Shown here: in pieces, positions 1 through 10,089 of the stretch
Numbering within the stretch: position 1 is the first letter of the stretch
How the letters are laid out: each line of letters starts with the position of its first letter
Translations under genes and position numbers: made by a program
Notes under the pieces: model-generated
What the model was told of the DNA's origin: nothing
The model's database searches: none
The model's input: the letters and a program-made list of their open reading frames with translations, nothing else
NCBI GenBank assembly: GCA_030549495.1
Contig: JAUIRK010000926.1
Location: forward strand, 124,001 to 188,000
Reading direction: 5' to 3'
From: Nectonema munidae
Lineage: Eukaryota; Nematomorpha; Nectonematoida; Nectonematidae
Length of the DNA: 64,000 nucleotides

Positions 1-224
1 ATTTGCATAGTAAAAGAAAAGTCTATATTAATAGAATAGAAGAATTGTGATGTTCAGAGAAGTGTTAATGACAAATAATTAATGACAAAAATAAATATAA
101 CTATGACAGATAATTATGGTTAAATGAAAAGATATTATGTGTAAGTTTATAAATAAAAATGATGATAATAGTAATAATAATAATAATGAAGAAGGGTTAT
201 TTGAATAGTCATTTGAATAATACA
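1..224 (-). repeat. 3' LTR of gypsy element (cut by window start)
   Basis: Matches 3892-4115 with a constant offset of 3,891 bases and one substitution. Relative to the minus-strand element this is the 3' LTR. It is AT-rich with a short (taa)n run. The part beyond base 1 is not in the window, so the flanking target duplication cannot be tested. Confidence 0.9.
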
Positions 225-234
225 ATCTTCCGCA

Positions 235-830
235 CTAATGGGAATTGTCTATGCCATATTTCTTGACAGGCTTTCGTTCCCTTGTTGATCTTCTTAGGTG
301 TGGTGCTTCCACTTTTGATTCTTCACCGTTGCTAGGTTCTTCGTTTGGAGAAGGATCCTTAGTGTATTCAGAGCAAGAGGTTTCTTCTAATTCCTTTTCA
401 GTTTGGTTGGGGGCAAGATGCTTGAGAGCCACGGTGTTCTCCTTCCCATTTTGCGATTCAACCCTTGCGCATTGCGGATTAATTTCCAAAAGTTCGACTA
501 ACTCCACTTGAGGCTTTGCTTTCGACGGGATAGGGAATTTCTTCATCCAAACAGTTTTTGTATTAGACAGCCAATCTGGAACTTTATTGTTGGCGCTGTT
601 TCTTTCAAACTTAAATAATCTTTCATGCGGAGTTTCATTAGTTGATGTGTTCAGAAGTGTTCGGAGTGCATTCAAGCAATCTGGAAGAACGTCTTCCCAT
701 TTTTCGATGGGCAGTCCTTGAGTCTCTGTTGCTAAAGTGACGGTTTTCCAGATAATTCCGTTGTATCTTTCGCATTGAGAATTGCCTTGAGGATTATAAG
801 CTGTTGTGAAAGTCGAGGCTACGCCTTTAC
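235..830 (-). pseudogene. gypsy integrase C-terminal part, frame-shifted
   Basis: This is the end of the gypsy pol reading frame. From about 830 down to 676 the minus strand reads the last part of the integrase catalytic core, including an AYNPQGNSQCERYNG-type segment around the catalytic glutamate. 675-235 continues as an open 146-codon tail rich in charged residues, ending in a basic RRSTRERKPVKKYG segment typical of gypsy integrase tails. The frame differs from the upstream pol frame, so a small indel in the A/T-rich run near 831-845 separates the two. There is no chromodomain. Confidence 0.8.
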
Positions 831-2291
831 TTAAAGAAAATTTTTAAGTTCACTCGATAAAAATGAGCTCCCGCGATCTGAGTGTACATATTTAGGTAGT
901 CCAAAGATTGCGAAAAGTTCTTGCAAACATTTTATTACCGTAGTTGACGTCGTATCCTTGCAAGGAAAAGCAAATGGAAATCTAGAATACTCGTCAATGA
1001 TAGTGAGAATGTACTTGTTCTTGGTTTCTGATAGCAAAGGACCTTTGAAGTCGATAGATAGTCTATCAAATGGTTTTGTAGACTTTACCATGTGGTCTCC
1101 GTAAGACTTGAAGAATCTTGGTTTGCATTTACAACAGACTTGGCAGTTCTTTGTCATCACTTTTATTTCGTCCATTGAAAAGGGTAGGTTCTTTTCTCTG
1201 ACAAAGTGACTCATTCTTCGCACTCCAGGATGGATCAGTGAGTCATGCAGCTCTTTTAGCTTCGTCGAGTATTTTGAAATTGAACATGCAAGTGATAACG
1301 CATCTGCAGATAAATTGTCGATTCCAGGTCGATACTTGATGTCAAAGGAATATGAAGCTAACTCCAAACGCCAGCGAAGCATCTTGTCGTTTTTGATTTT
1401 GTTCTTGCCATTATTGCTAAAAATGCAGGAAACTGCTTTCTGGTCCGTCACTACGGTAAAGTGTTGTCCAATTAGGAAGTGCTTCCAGTGTCGTACCGAT
1501 GCGATGATGGCGTAAGCTTCTTTCTCCACGATGTGTGCTATGGTTTCTGCTAGATTAAGAGTTTTGGAAAAGAATGCTACAGGCCTTCCATTTTGCAAGA
1601 GTGAGGCGGCGATTGTCTTCTCTGAAGCGTCTGTTTCGACAACGAATGGCACACCACTCTTGGTTGCGTGTAAAGCAGATCTACCAATTTCTTCTTTGAG
1701 AGAGTGAATTACTTTTATTTGACTGTTGGTTAGAGGAAAGGAGGTCACTTTTGTTAGAGATTGAACTTTCGTGGAGTAATTGGAAATCCATTTGGCGTAA
1801 TATGAGAAGAATCCCATCATTCTTTTCAATTCAGCAGAACTTCGCGGTATAGGCATTTCTGTCAGAGGTTTGATACGATCCTTGTCAGGCCTTAGCTCCC
1901 CATCACCAATCTCATATCCAAGAAACTTGATAGATGCGAGTCCTTGCTTACTTTTGCTCCAATTGATGTTTAGTTGATAGGAATTGGCTGCGTTAAGAAA
2001 AGACTTTAGATTGCGATCGTGTTGCTCCAAAGTCTTCCCACAGATTATTACATCGTCTATGTAAGAAAAAGTATCACTAAGTTTATTTAACGAAATAAAG
2101 TTACTGATGCATCGCTGAAATGCAGAGGCCCCATTGGTTACTCCCATCGGAATTTTCGTGAATTGATAAAGTCTACCGTCAGCTTCAAACCCAGTGTACA
2201 TTCGCTCGTCTTTTCCCAGTTCCACTTGATAATAAGCTTCGGAAAGATCAATTAAACTGAAGTATTTGAATTTGGCTACCTTATGTGCCAA
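831..2291 (-). pseudogene. gypsy pol: RT palm, RNase H and integrase, broken
   Basis: 486 sense codons follow an in-frame TAA at 2292-2294. The RT palm has the catalytic YIDD at 2052-2063. The RNase H domain starts with a VVETDAS motif about residue 218 and continues with the connection to integrase. An HHCC-like zinc-binding stretch (residues about 350-390, with CQVCCKC) precedes the integrase core, with DFKG and HSDRG carrying the first two catalytic aspartates. The frame ends at a TAA at 831-833 just before the third catalytic residue, because of a frameshift. Domain order and motifs identify a Ty3/gypsy Pol. With the stop at its head and the shift at its tail it cannot be made as one protein. 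Confidence 0.88.
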
Positions 2292-2969
2292 TTAATTTAC
2301 ATCAGGCAAAGGATAGGGGTCAGCTAAGGTAAACTTATTTATCGTGCGTGAGAAGTCAACTACCATTCTCTTCCCTCCGGCGGTTTTGGGAACAAGGACA
2401 ACTTGAGCTCGCCATGGAGAATTGGATTCTTCAATAACTCCAGCTTTCAGCAGTCTCTGGACTTCACTTCGTATAAATCGCTGATCATCTTCACTGAACT
2501 TTCTAGTTCTTGTTATCTGAGGTCGACAATTAGCAGACAAGAATCTAAAAAGTTTCACTTCATTCGAGTTATTTGTGGCACATGTATGACGAGCTTCAAG
2601 GTTTTCACTGTGATATTGGAAATCCAAAGAAGGTTCTTTCCCACGGAATTCAATGGTGATGTCTTTATGTCTTTTGAGAAAACTAATTCCCAAGATGACC
2701 TCTTTCCACAAGTTTGGTAAAATCAAGAACTCCACATTATCGTAGACTTTATTTTGAATTTGCAATTGAGCACGAGTTCTTCCCATAACCTGCATTTTGA
2801 ACTTGCTAGAAGCCATGCTAACCTTTTCTTTGCAGGGATATAGCTTCAAATTCAGTCGACGAGCAGTATCTTTGTCCAAGAAGTTGTTGGTGCTCCCAGT
2901 GTCGACGAGTACTTGATATTTAGAGCCGTTGAGAAGAACGATGCTTTTCCAGCTGGATTTCTTCGACAT
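2292..2969 (-). pseudogene. gypsy pol: aspartic protease and start of RT
   Basis: 225 codons on the minus strand. The retroviral-type aspartic protease active site VDTGS is at residues 22-26 (about 2892-2906). A later ILGISFLKRH segment matches the protease C-terminal part. The region then enters RT with a SNSPWRAQVVLVPK segment and KRMVVDFS, the first RT blocks. It ends at an in-frame TAA (2292-2294) exactly where RT continues in the same frame. It is in the same frame as gag, so the ancestral element probably had one gag-pol frame. Confidence 0.85.
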
Positions 2970-3002
2970 TCCATTGATATTTGAAACGTTTTTCCTTGCA
3001 GA

Positions 3003-3773
3003 TCAATAAACTTTAGAGAAATGTCCAAGTTTACCACACTTGAAGCAGGTATGACGCTTGACAGGACACAACTCTCTAGAGTTTCTAGGGTGTCTTTTAC
3101 CTCCACAGAAGTAGCAATTTCCATTAATTGAAGATTTTAAAAAGGAAGGACAACTATCCATCTCTGACGCTTCACGATTTTGACGGCTTGAGAGTTCATC
3201 AGGTTGGTTCTCGTTTGCGGTTGCAGCAAGCGTTAGGGTTTTGGACGCGTAGCTTTCGCTTTGGCTTAAAGCTTGCTCCATAGCTCTAGCTTGATTGACT
3301 GCGGTGTTGAGATAAAGTTTCGTGTTTTTAAGAAGTCTGGTTCGAATAGCACTGTTCCTCAATCCAGAGATGAGAGAATCTCTTATGAAAAGATCTTTGT
3401 GCTGATCGGCAGTTACTTCTTTGAATTCGCAATTCATGGATAACACCTTCAAGGATTGAAAGAAAGAGTCGACGGTCTCGTCACTTGATTGAACGCGCGT
3501 TGAGAGGAGGTGCCTTGCATGAACTTCGTTAGGAACTTTGACGTATGCACTTTCCAATTGCTTTATTGCTATCTCATAACTTGACGCTTTTTGTATGCTT
3601 TCAGCAACGTCAGGTTCCAAGTGAATGATGAGAAGTTTAAGCTTGTTGGGACTGTGCTCCTTCAAACAGTCAAGGTAGTAAGTGAATCCTCTAAACCAGT
3701 GATTCCATAATTTTCCACTTTGTTCTTCGTTAGGGAGAACGTTGAACTCCTTTGGTCTGACGGCTTTTTCCAT
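3003..3773 (-). pseudogene. gypsy gag with nucleocapsid zinc knuckles
   Basis: 256 codons starting MEKAVRPKEFN. The middle region is a capsid-like helical domain. The C terminus has two cysteine clusters: a first CYFCGG cluster and a CX2CX4H knuckle whose expected last cysteine is replaced by tyrosine directly before the TGA at 3003-3005. The frame is identical to the protease frame 33 bases downstream, so the TGA is best read as a nonsense change inside a former gag-pol fusion. A retained stop with readthrough cannot be excluded. Confidence 0.82.
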
Positions 3774-3891
3774 AAATGGTTGGATGTTGAATAAAATTGT
3801 GATGAATAGAAAGAATCTGAAAGGCTGGAGCTTTTATTCAACAAATAGCGCGTGAAAAGACATAACTACATATATATATATATATATAAGA

Positions 3892-4115
3892 ATTTGCATA
3901 GTAAAAGAAAAGTCTATATTAATAGAATAGAAGAATTGTGATGTTCAGAGAAGTGCTAATGACAAATAATTAATGACAAAAATAAATATAACTATGACAG
4001 ATAATTATGGTTAAATGAAAAGATATTATGTGTAAGTTTATAAATAAAAATGATGATAATAGTAATAATAATAATAATGAAGAAGGGTTATTTGAATAGT
4101 CATTTGAATAATACA
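3892..4115 (-). repeat. 5' LTR of gypsy element
   Basis: Direct repeat of 1-224; on the minus strand this is the promoter-bearing 5' LTR. A TA dinucleotide run (about 3871-3888) lies just to its left and may belong to the LTR. The LTR ends at CA (4114-4115). The sequences to the right (aagtt...) and inside the left copy (tcttcc...) diverge there, fixing the boundary. Confidence 0.9.
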
Positions 4116-5068
4116 AAGTTGAACTGAAAATATAATAATTTTTATGGAAATAAAAGTTTACATAAAACCAGATTGTCACCATTAATTCTCTATTCCTTAT
4201 ATGAAGGTCTAAAAAAATACCTTGTTTCTGCTCTACATTTAGGACATTTAAAACCCATTATTCACCATATTAATTTTTTGTTAAATCAACAACAATCCTT
4301 ACAGAGTCAACAATTCATCAATCTTTATCAACAATCAAAAATTTTATCAAATCAATTCCCTCACCCTCACAACCAACTAATCATTGAATCATTTGCGAAT
4401 CCGTAAAAATAACCACAACTACACCCTATGTAACAGGTTTCTTAAATGGCTCATCAACACTTCTTTATATCCCCATAAACTTACCTCAACCCATAATGCA
4501 AACAAGATACGCCTAATTCACTGTGCTTCACCTAACCCTACTCATCTTTCCACAAATAATCATAAACAAATGGTATAAGCTGTAGAAATTCTCCATACAA
4601 AAACTCTATCTCTCTTTATCCTTTCATTTCAAGTGCCTACCTATTTCATAAAGTTTGGATAAAACATAACAGTACCTTTCCATATCCATTTATTAGATAG
4701 ATAATGGCAGCTTGCGTAAAGAGCCTATTTACATCACCTTTCAATTACAACAGATCTATATTTTCGTTATAGTTGATCATTCGATGAAACAGCTAACTAC
4801 TTACATTTTAATTCTTCCTTTCTTCAATAAACAATTTCTAACTTCAAATAGTAATAAAAAATACTTTAGGCATAATAATAACCATACATTAAACTCATTT
4901 ACATAACCCAGATTTCAAAATCTCTACACTAAACCTATCCTTACATTGAAAAAATTCTTCACTACCACATTCAAACTAGACTGATCATAAGTTAATAGAG
5001 CTTAAAATAATCTCTCTTTAATTTAATCTCTCTCAGTTTAACTTTTCTTTTATATAAAGCCTTCTATC
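4116..5068. other. gene-free, G-poor region
   Basis: No supported gene. From 4170 to about 5000 the plus strand is conspicuously poor in G and has many short broken frames. In composition it resembles the decayed LINE at 48.5-51.1 kb, but I recognise no reverse transcriptase motif here, so the relationship is only a suspicion. Confidence 0.3.
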
Positions 5069-6330
5069 CAGTGGCGTAGCGAAAAATTTTAAATTGGTTG
5101 CCAAAAAGGAACATATTTATTTCCAAAAAAAAATCACTAATTTTTCATAAACATAAAAATGGACAAAATTTTTATTAAAAAAGTTGAAGACTATAATATT
5201 TTTGCTAAGAAATTTTACTACACTTTATCAATATAGATAGATTTATATTAGCTTTAAATTTTTAAGAGAATAAAAATCAAGGAGGGAGGCAACGAGGGAT
5301 CATCTGAGGCCTCGTCCTAGATGCTTATGAAAATAAAATTCTTACAATGACGTATGGCTATGTATGTTTGAAAAATGTTAATTTAAACAAGGCTAAAAGG
5401 TGCACTTAATGATTATGTTAATAATAATAATTATTATTATTTTTTTTAAATGTTTTATTAAAGTGTCCTAAAATAATAATGGCTGAATTTTAATTTTCTT
5501 CTTATAGTATACTTAATAAATATTAAATATTAAATTTGAATCACGATTAAATATTTATATTATTCAATTTTTGATAGTTCTATTTTTTAGTCTTTCAAGT
5601 GAAAATTGATCTTTGAACAAAGTTCCTTTCTTAATTTTTATTCTTATTTTGTGCAATATTTATAATTTATTACATATTGTAGGTTTCTGCATTCATCACT
5701 TATCAATAGCCTAAAAAATCAAACTAGAATGTTTAAAAATTATGAAAAATTTCACCTACACTAACATACAAATGAACAATTTCCTAAAATTAAGCCTTAT
5801 AGGCAAATATTTTATCAATGATAAACAAAGTTAATCTAAATTTATTATTTATATATTCAATAATGACGAAAAAAAGTTATCTACATTTATATTTAAAAAA
5901 TCCTCAGTATGTTCTTTAATTAAAAAAAATATATATATAAATATTTGCACTATATTAATTTTTTTTTTGAATAATAAAGTTGTATGAAAAACAATGAATT
6001 CATAAAAACCATTATTTCAGTGGGTACCTGACTTTTTTCCAATTAAATATATACAGATTGTTATCCATATTTTCATGCATGCAATCAAGATCATGATTCA
6101 ATTTTTTTAATATTTGCACACTTTTATTGCTAAACATCAAACAATGCCAGTTTCATTTTAGTGTATTTACGGAGATTTTACTTTTGTTTTCTAAAATCTA
6201 AATATATGGTATCCTTCAGATGATAAATTACATATCTAGATTATTTAATTTAATGATTTTTTAAATATTCATTATTAGTATAATTCTGAATTAGTAAATC
6301 TAATAAGAGTTATAAATCAATGCTTCTTAT
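5069..6330. other. gene-free AT-rich DNA
   Basis: No coding region is recognised. A hAT-like terminal word CAGTGGCG occurs at 5069, but no matching right end or target duplication was found. The rest is low-complexity AT DNA. Confidence 0.4.
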
Positions 6331-6334
6331 TACC

Positions 6335-7200
6335 TAGGGCGTGAGTAAGGTTGGTTAGATACTGGGTTTCGATAACTCAAAGCAGGGCCTGTTTCAAGCC
6401 TATTTGACCGATGTTATCAAATTGGGCCCTGTATGCCTTTCTGTATTATATGACGTACAAAATACTACTTAAAACGTAAAATGAACAATGAGATCATTTT
6501 TCCCATAATATTAATATGGATGCTTAATTTTGTAAATTATCGTTATGTCACCTCCTTTAGCAATGACAGATTTTTTCACTTTTAAAGGCGACATGGAAAA
6601 AAATGGCGTATTATGGCATATTTTTTTCTTTCTTGTTACATTTAATTTTTACAGCTTCAAATTTCAAAAAAGAAATTTTTTGTCTAAAATTTTAAAAAAT
6701 GTTTTTAAAATCACATGGAAAAAATTAATATTTACACACAGCCAACCAAAATCTATAAATTTATGTTCTAAAATTTAGTTTTTTATTTCTTGAGGTCTTA
6801 GAAGTTTTTTAAAAATTAATAAACCACATTTTTAGAATTGTATCTCGAAAAATATTTTGAAAGATTTTGCTAATAAAAAAGCTAGAAGAATCTTTTTCTA
6901 AAGAGTATATTTGCCTAGTTTGCCTCTCTTAATGTTAAAAGTAAAGCAATAAAAGTATCCATAGTGCTTTTAATTTTTTTATACCAAGCATTAAATGTTT
7001 TTTTTGGTTTTTATGTGTTTTTTTATATTAAATATAAACACCGATACATTTTAGTATGTATAGTGGGAGCCCCTCTCAGATTTCTAATTGGGCCTTGCAA
7101 TTCCTGGCACCGGCCCTGACTCAAGGTATTGGGTTCGATTCCGTATCAACATTTTCAAGAGGATTTGCGGTTTACTTCTAGATACTGTCTTCAAAAAAAT
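6335..7200 (+). repeat. tRNA-derived SINE split by a hAT MITE
   Basis: A perfect pol III B box (GGTTCGATTCC, 7132-7142) and an A-box-like stretch (GTAAGGTTGGTTAG, about 6345-6358) lie on either side of an inserted element at 6383-7118. Leaving that element and one target duplication out, the two boxes sit at tRNA-like spacing, so this was one tRNA-derived unit before the insertion. The 3' body runs into AT-rich sequence with no clear end. It is unlikely to be a working tRNA gene, since no acceptor-stem pairing is evident. Confidence 0.55.
6383..7118. mobile_element. hAT-type non-autonomous element, 736 bp
   Basis: Starts CAGGGCC and ends GGCCCTG, giving short terminal inverted repeats typical of hAT elements. 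It is flanked by the 8-bp direct repeat actcaaag (6375-6382) / actcaagg (7119-7126), 7 of 8 matching. There is no transposase frame inside. Part of its left end (AAGCCTATTTGA and the following bases) recurs at 61438-61500, indicating a repeat family. Confidence 0.8.
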
Positions 7201-7461
7201 AAAATATCTCTTTCAAATAAAATACCTGTTTTTATACCAAATCGACTATACTTATTTTATTTCTCTACCCCATTTTGGCTGATACGGTTAAAAAATATCT
7301 CGAAATGGCAATTGAATTAGTAATATATGCCTGAATATCAGTTCTGTAAAAAAATTCAAAAAATCGTTGTATATTAGTTATATTGTAAAAATATACTTAT
7401 ATTTTGACTTATAATACTTTATAAAAATATGGGATGTTGGGTTTTCCATGTCATAAATAAA

Positions 7462-7780
7462 AATTTGAAAAAGAAAAAATTTTTGAGTTTAAGGAAAATT
7501 TTTTTATTGAAAATACAATTAATTTCGGATTCTGCCTGAAACCGTTATCAAGTAATATGTGTGGGAGGTGAAGAAAAGGGTTTAAAACAACCAAACAATT
7601 AAACAATCTTTTATTTAAAATTTTAAACAAGGGATTTTTAAGATTGTTTGGTTGTTTTACACCCTTTTCTTCACCTCCCACACATATTACTTGATAACGG
7701 TTTCAGGCAGAATCCGAAATTAATTGTATTTTCAATAAAAAAATTTTCCTTAAACTCAAAAATTTTTTCTTTTTCAAATT
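7462..7780. repeat. long near-perfect foldback (137-bp arms)
   Basis: Bases 7462-7598 pair with 7644-7780 as a reverse complement with very few mismatches, around a loop of about 45 bases centred at 7621. The arms contain no gene. The structure is a MITE-like foldback or recent inverted duplication; any transcript would form a long hairpin RNA. Confidence 0.9.
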
Positions 7781-7789
7781 ATTATAATA

Positions 7790-8675
7790 CTTTCTTCAAT
7801 CATCTTGAGTAGGAAATATTTATTTAAAAAAACAAAACGTATTATAAAATCTTGACTAAATGGAAGATCTACCATGTTCTAATGAACTAGAAAGTAGTGT
7901 AATGATCTAATATTAGGTGCTTCAAAAAAGATTTTGACTGTGAAAAAGAAGTTCCTCTTTTACAGATGAAAAATATTTAAATCTATAGCTTATCATCTAT
8001 GATTACAATTATCATTTAACTGATGGGTAGGAAATTTGAAAATTTAGAATAGGTCAGATTTATCAAAAATTGCACAGATGCCAATATGTGACAATTTAGT
8101 CATTATGAAGAATTTTTAATTTAAATTGAATTTGTCCATCTTTTTCCTTTTGCGTCAAAGAAATAATTTTTTAGATGAAGAACGTGGACAACTTTTTGTA
8201 ACTGAACAATGAACATCATGAATGATTCATCAGAAAAAAACCTTTGAAATGAGATTGGTTGACAAATATTCAGGCCTGATAATAAAATACACGATACTGA
8301 TAAAAAAGAAGATCATCAAGAAGATTCTTTAATCAGAATGCTTTGAGAGAGGAAAAAAGTAATTTTATCCTTATAAAAAAATTTTCGAACACACATTGAA
8401 GAATGTAAGTTTCTAGTGAAAAAAGAGCTACCAAGAAAAGATCATCATACAATGAATAGCAAAATTACATACTGTAAATTATAATATGACGTTGCGATTA
8501 CGAACCGATAACGAATCTGTAGTCAAAAAGAAGAAGGTCCTATCAAGCTGCATAAGTTACTGACAAATGAAACATTTTGAGTGAATTAAACACCTAAAGT
8601 TGGTTTATTAAATAAATTAAGAAAATAATTACCAGAGAAATACTGCAAGTAGAATTTATTTTGAAGTTTATATAT
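7790..8675. other. gene-free AT-rich DNA
   Basis: No coding frame with recognisable similarity and no clear repeat boundary seen. Confidence 0.4.
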
Positions 8676-8689
8676 CAGGTTTAATTGAT

Positions 8690-8995
8690 TTTTTTAACAG
8701 GTTTATTGATTTCATAAAAAATGAACATCATTAAATTCTACATACTTGAAATGTATAAAAGACTTTTTATATAGGAATAAAAATTTTAATTTTGACGGGC
8801 TTATATATTTAAATTATTTTTTGTCAGGTTTGACTGATATATAAAAAAGGATATCACCAATAAAAACAACATACTTGAAAATAGCTATATGTGTTTAAAA
8901 TACTTTATATAATTATTCAGATTAAATGTTTCTTTTTGATTTAAATCAATTTTTTGACAGGTTTGATTGATTTTCATAAAAAATTAATATCACCA
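8690..8995. repeat. diverged tandem repeat, about 131-bp unit
   Basis: The phrase (a/t)caggttt-attgat followed by cataaaaaa and tatcacca recurs near 8694, 8824 and 8956, a spacing of about 130-132 bases. A tacttgaaa word follows in the first two units. That gives three degenerate tandem copies. Confidence 0.55.
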
Positions 8996-8999
8996 CTGA

Positions 9000-10089
9000 A
9001 TTAAAAATATTTATAAAACTTATTAATATCTGAAAAAATAGGGGGGGAGCACTTTACGCCCCCTCCCACAGCACTTGAGCGGACAAATTTAGCCCATATC
9101 TAATTGGGTTAATTTAAAAGTTACAATAAAAATAGAAAATTTGCTTTCATTCTTAAAGATATTAAAAATTGTTGAATGCGCTGTCGAAATATAAAATCTA
9201 AATATTTTATGACAATTATTCCACAAATATTTTGACCAACTTATGAGGTAGATACAGTAAATGTCCTGAAAACACGGAGGTATGATTTTGATATTTGATT
9301 AAGTTCAATGACCTCAGATTAATTTAAAAGATTAACTTTTTTAAAAAATGCGATATATGTTTGTTTGTATATCATTCACATCAAATTATCTTCATAATTT
9401 TTCATGTGAAAATATGTAGATAATAAAGGGCAATTTTTCCGCAGAAGCGTAAAGTTAGGGTAATCTTTTAATGGATAAGCATAGTGTTCATTGTAATAGA
9501 GAACTTGTTTAATGTTTTTCGTAAATAACTTTTCATAAGTCCTTATGCTTATAGCAATCCTAAGATCCCTGCTTAACCACGGCATCCTGGTTATCCCTTA
9601 GTTATATTTTCTCTCAAGACACTTCTATAACACTGGTTTTCCTGGTACGATTTGATAGGGCAGATAAAATTCTTCTTCAGTTTGTAAGAAATATCGTGAT
9701 CCTGCAATGTTTCACAACTGGAAAAATTTTGATTTGTAATTACTAAATCCTTTCCAATATCCAAAAAAAAAAATTTCAGTTTTATATATCGCTCTCTGTC
9801 TACATGGTATATTTTGTTTATATATATACAAAAGTTCTAATGGAATTATGTCGGTCATTTAATTTGAAACTGAAAACTTACTTACTTAGTTTGGACATCA
9901 TTTAAGCTTAATAACCACTGAATCTAGCCAATTGCTATCTTATTTCTACATATTGTTTGTCTTTGAAATGATCTAAGTTATTTTTCGTTTATTCTACTAA
10001 ACTTTTTTTTACCTTTTATTATGATCTTTAAATTTAGACAGATAGCGCTGCCTTCCCAAATGAAAGATTAATATTTCCAAAACATTATA
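9000..10089. other. gene-free region upstream of the coiled-coil gene
   Basis: No gene recognised. It holds a GC-rich island at about 9041-9080 (a run of G followed by its complement C-run, probably a transposon end). The last 100 bases before 10090 are the probable 5' UTR and promoter of the coiled-coil gene, with no TATA box I would defend. Confidence 0.35.

Larger units (their letters stand above)
1..4115 (-). mobile_element. Ty3/gypsy LTR retrotransposon, defective
   Basis: Two direct repeats (1-224 and 3892-4115) bound a minus-strand gag-pol. Read on the minus strand the order is LTR, gag, protease, reverse transcriptase, RNase H, integrase, LTR, which is the Ty3/gypsy order (RT before integrase). 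The two LTR stretches differ at one base only (t65 versus c3956), so the copy inserted recently. The LTR starts TGTATTATTC on the minus strand, next to a short purine-rich tract (about 226-235) that can serve as polypurine tract. The outer LTR boundary on the left lies outside the window, and the inner boundary of the right copy could reach about 3845. There is no env gene. Coding breaks are listed with each part. Confidence 0.93.

Noticed and set aside
5069..5335. CAGTGGCGTAGCG as the left end of a hAT element
   Set aside because: No matching right end and no 8-bp duplication of cttctatc was found.
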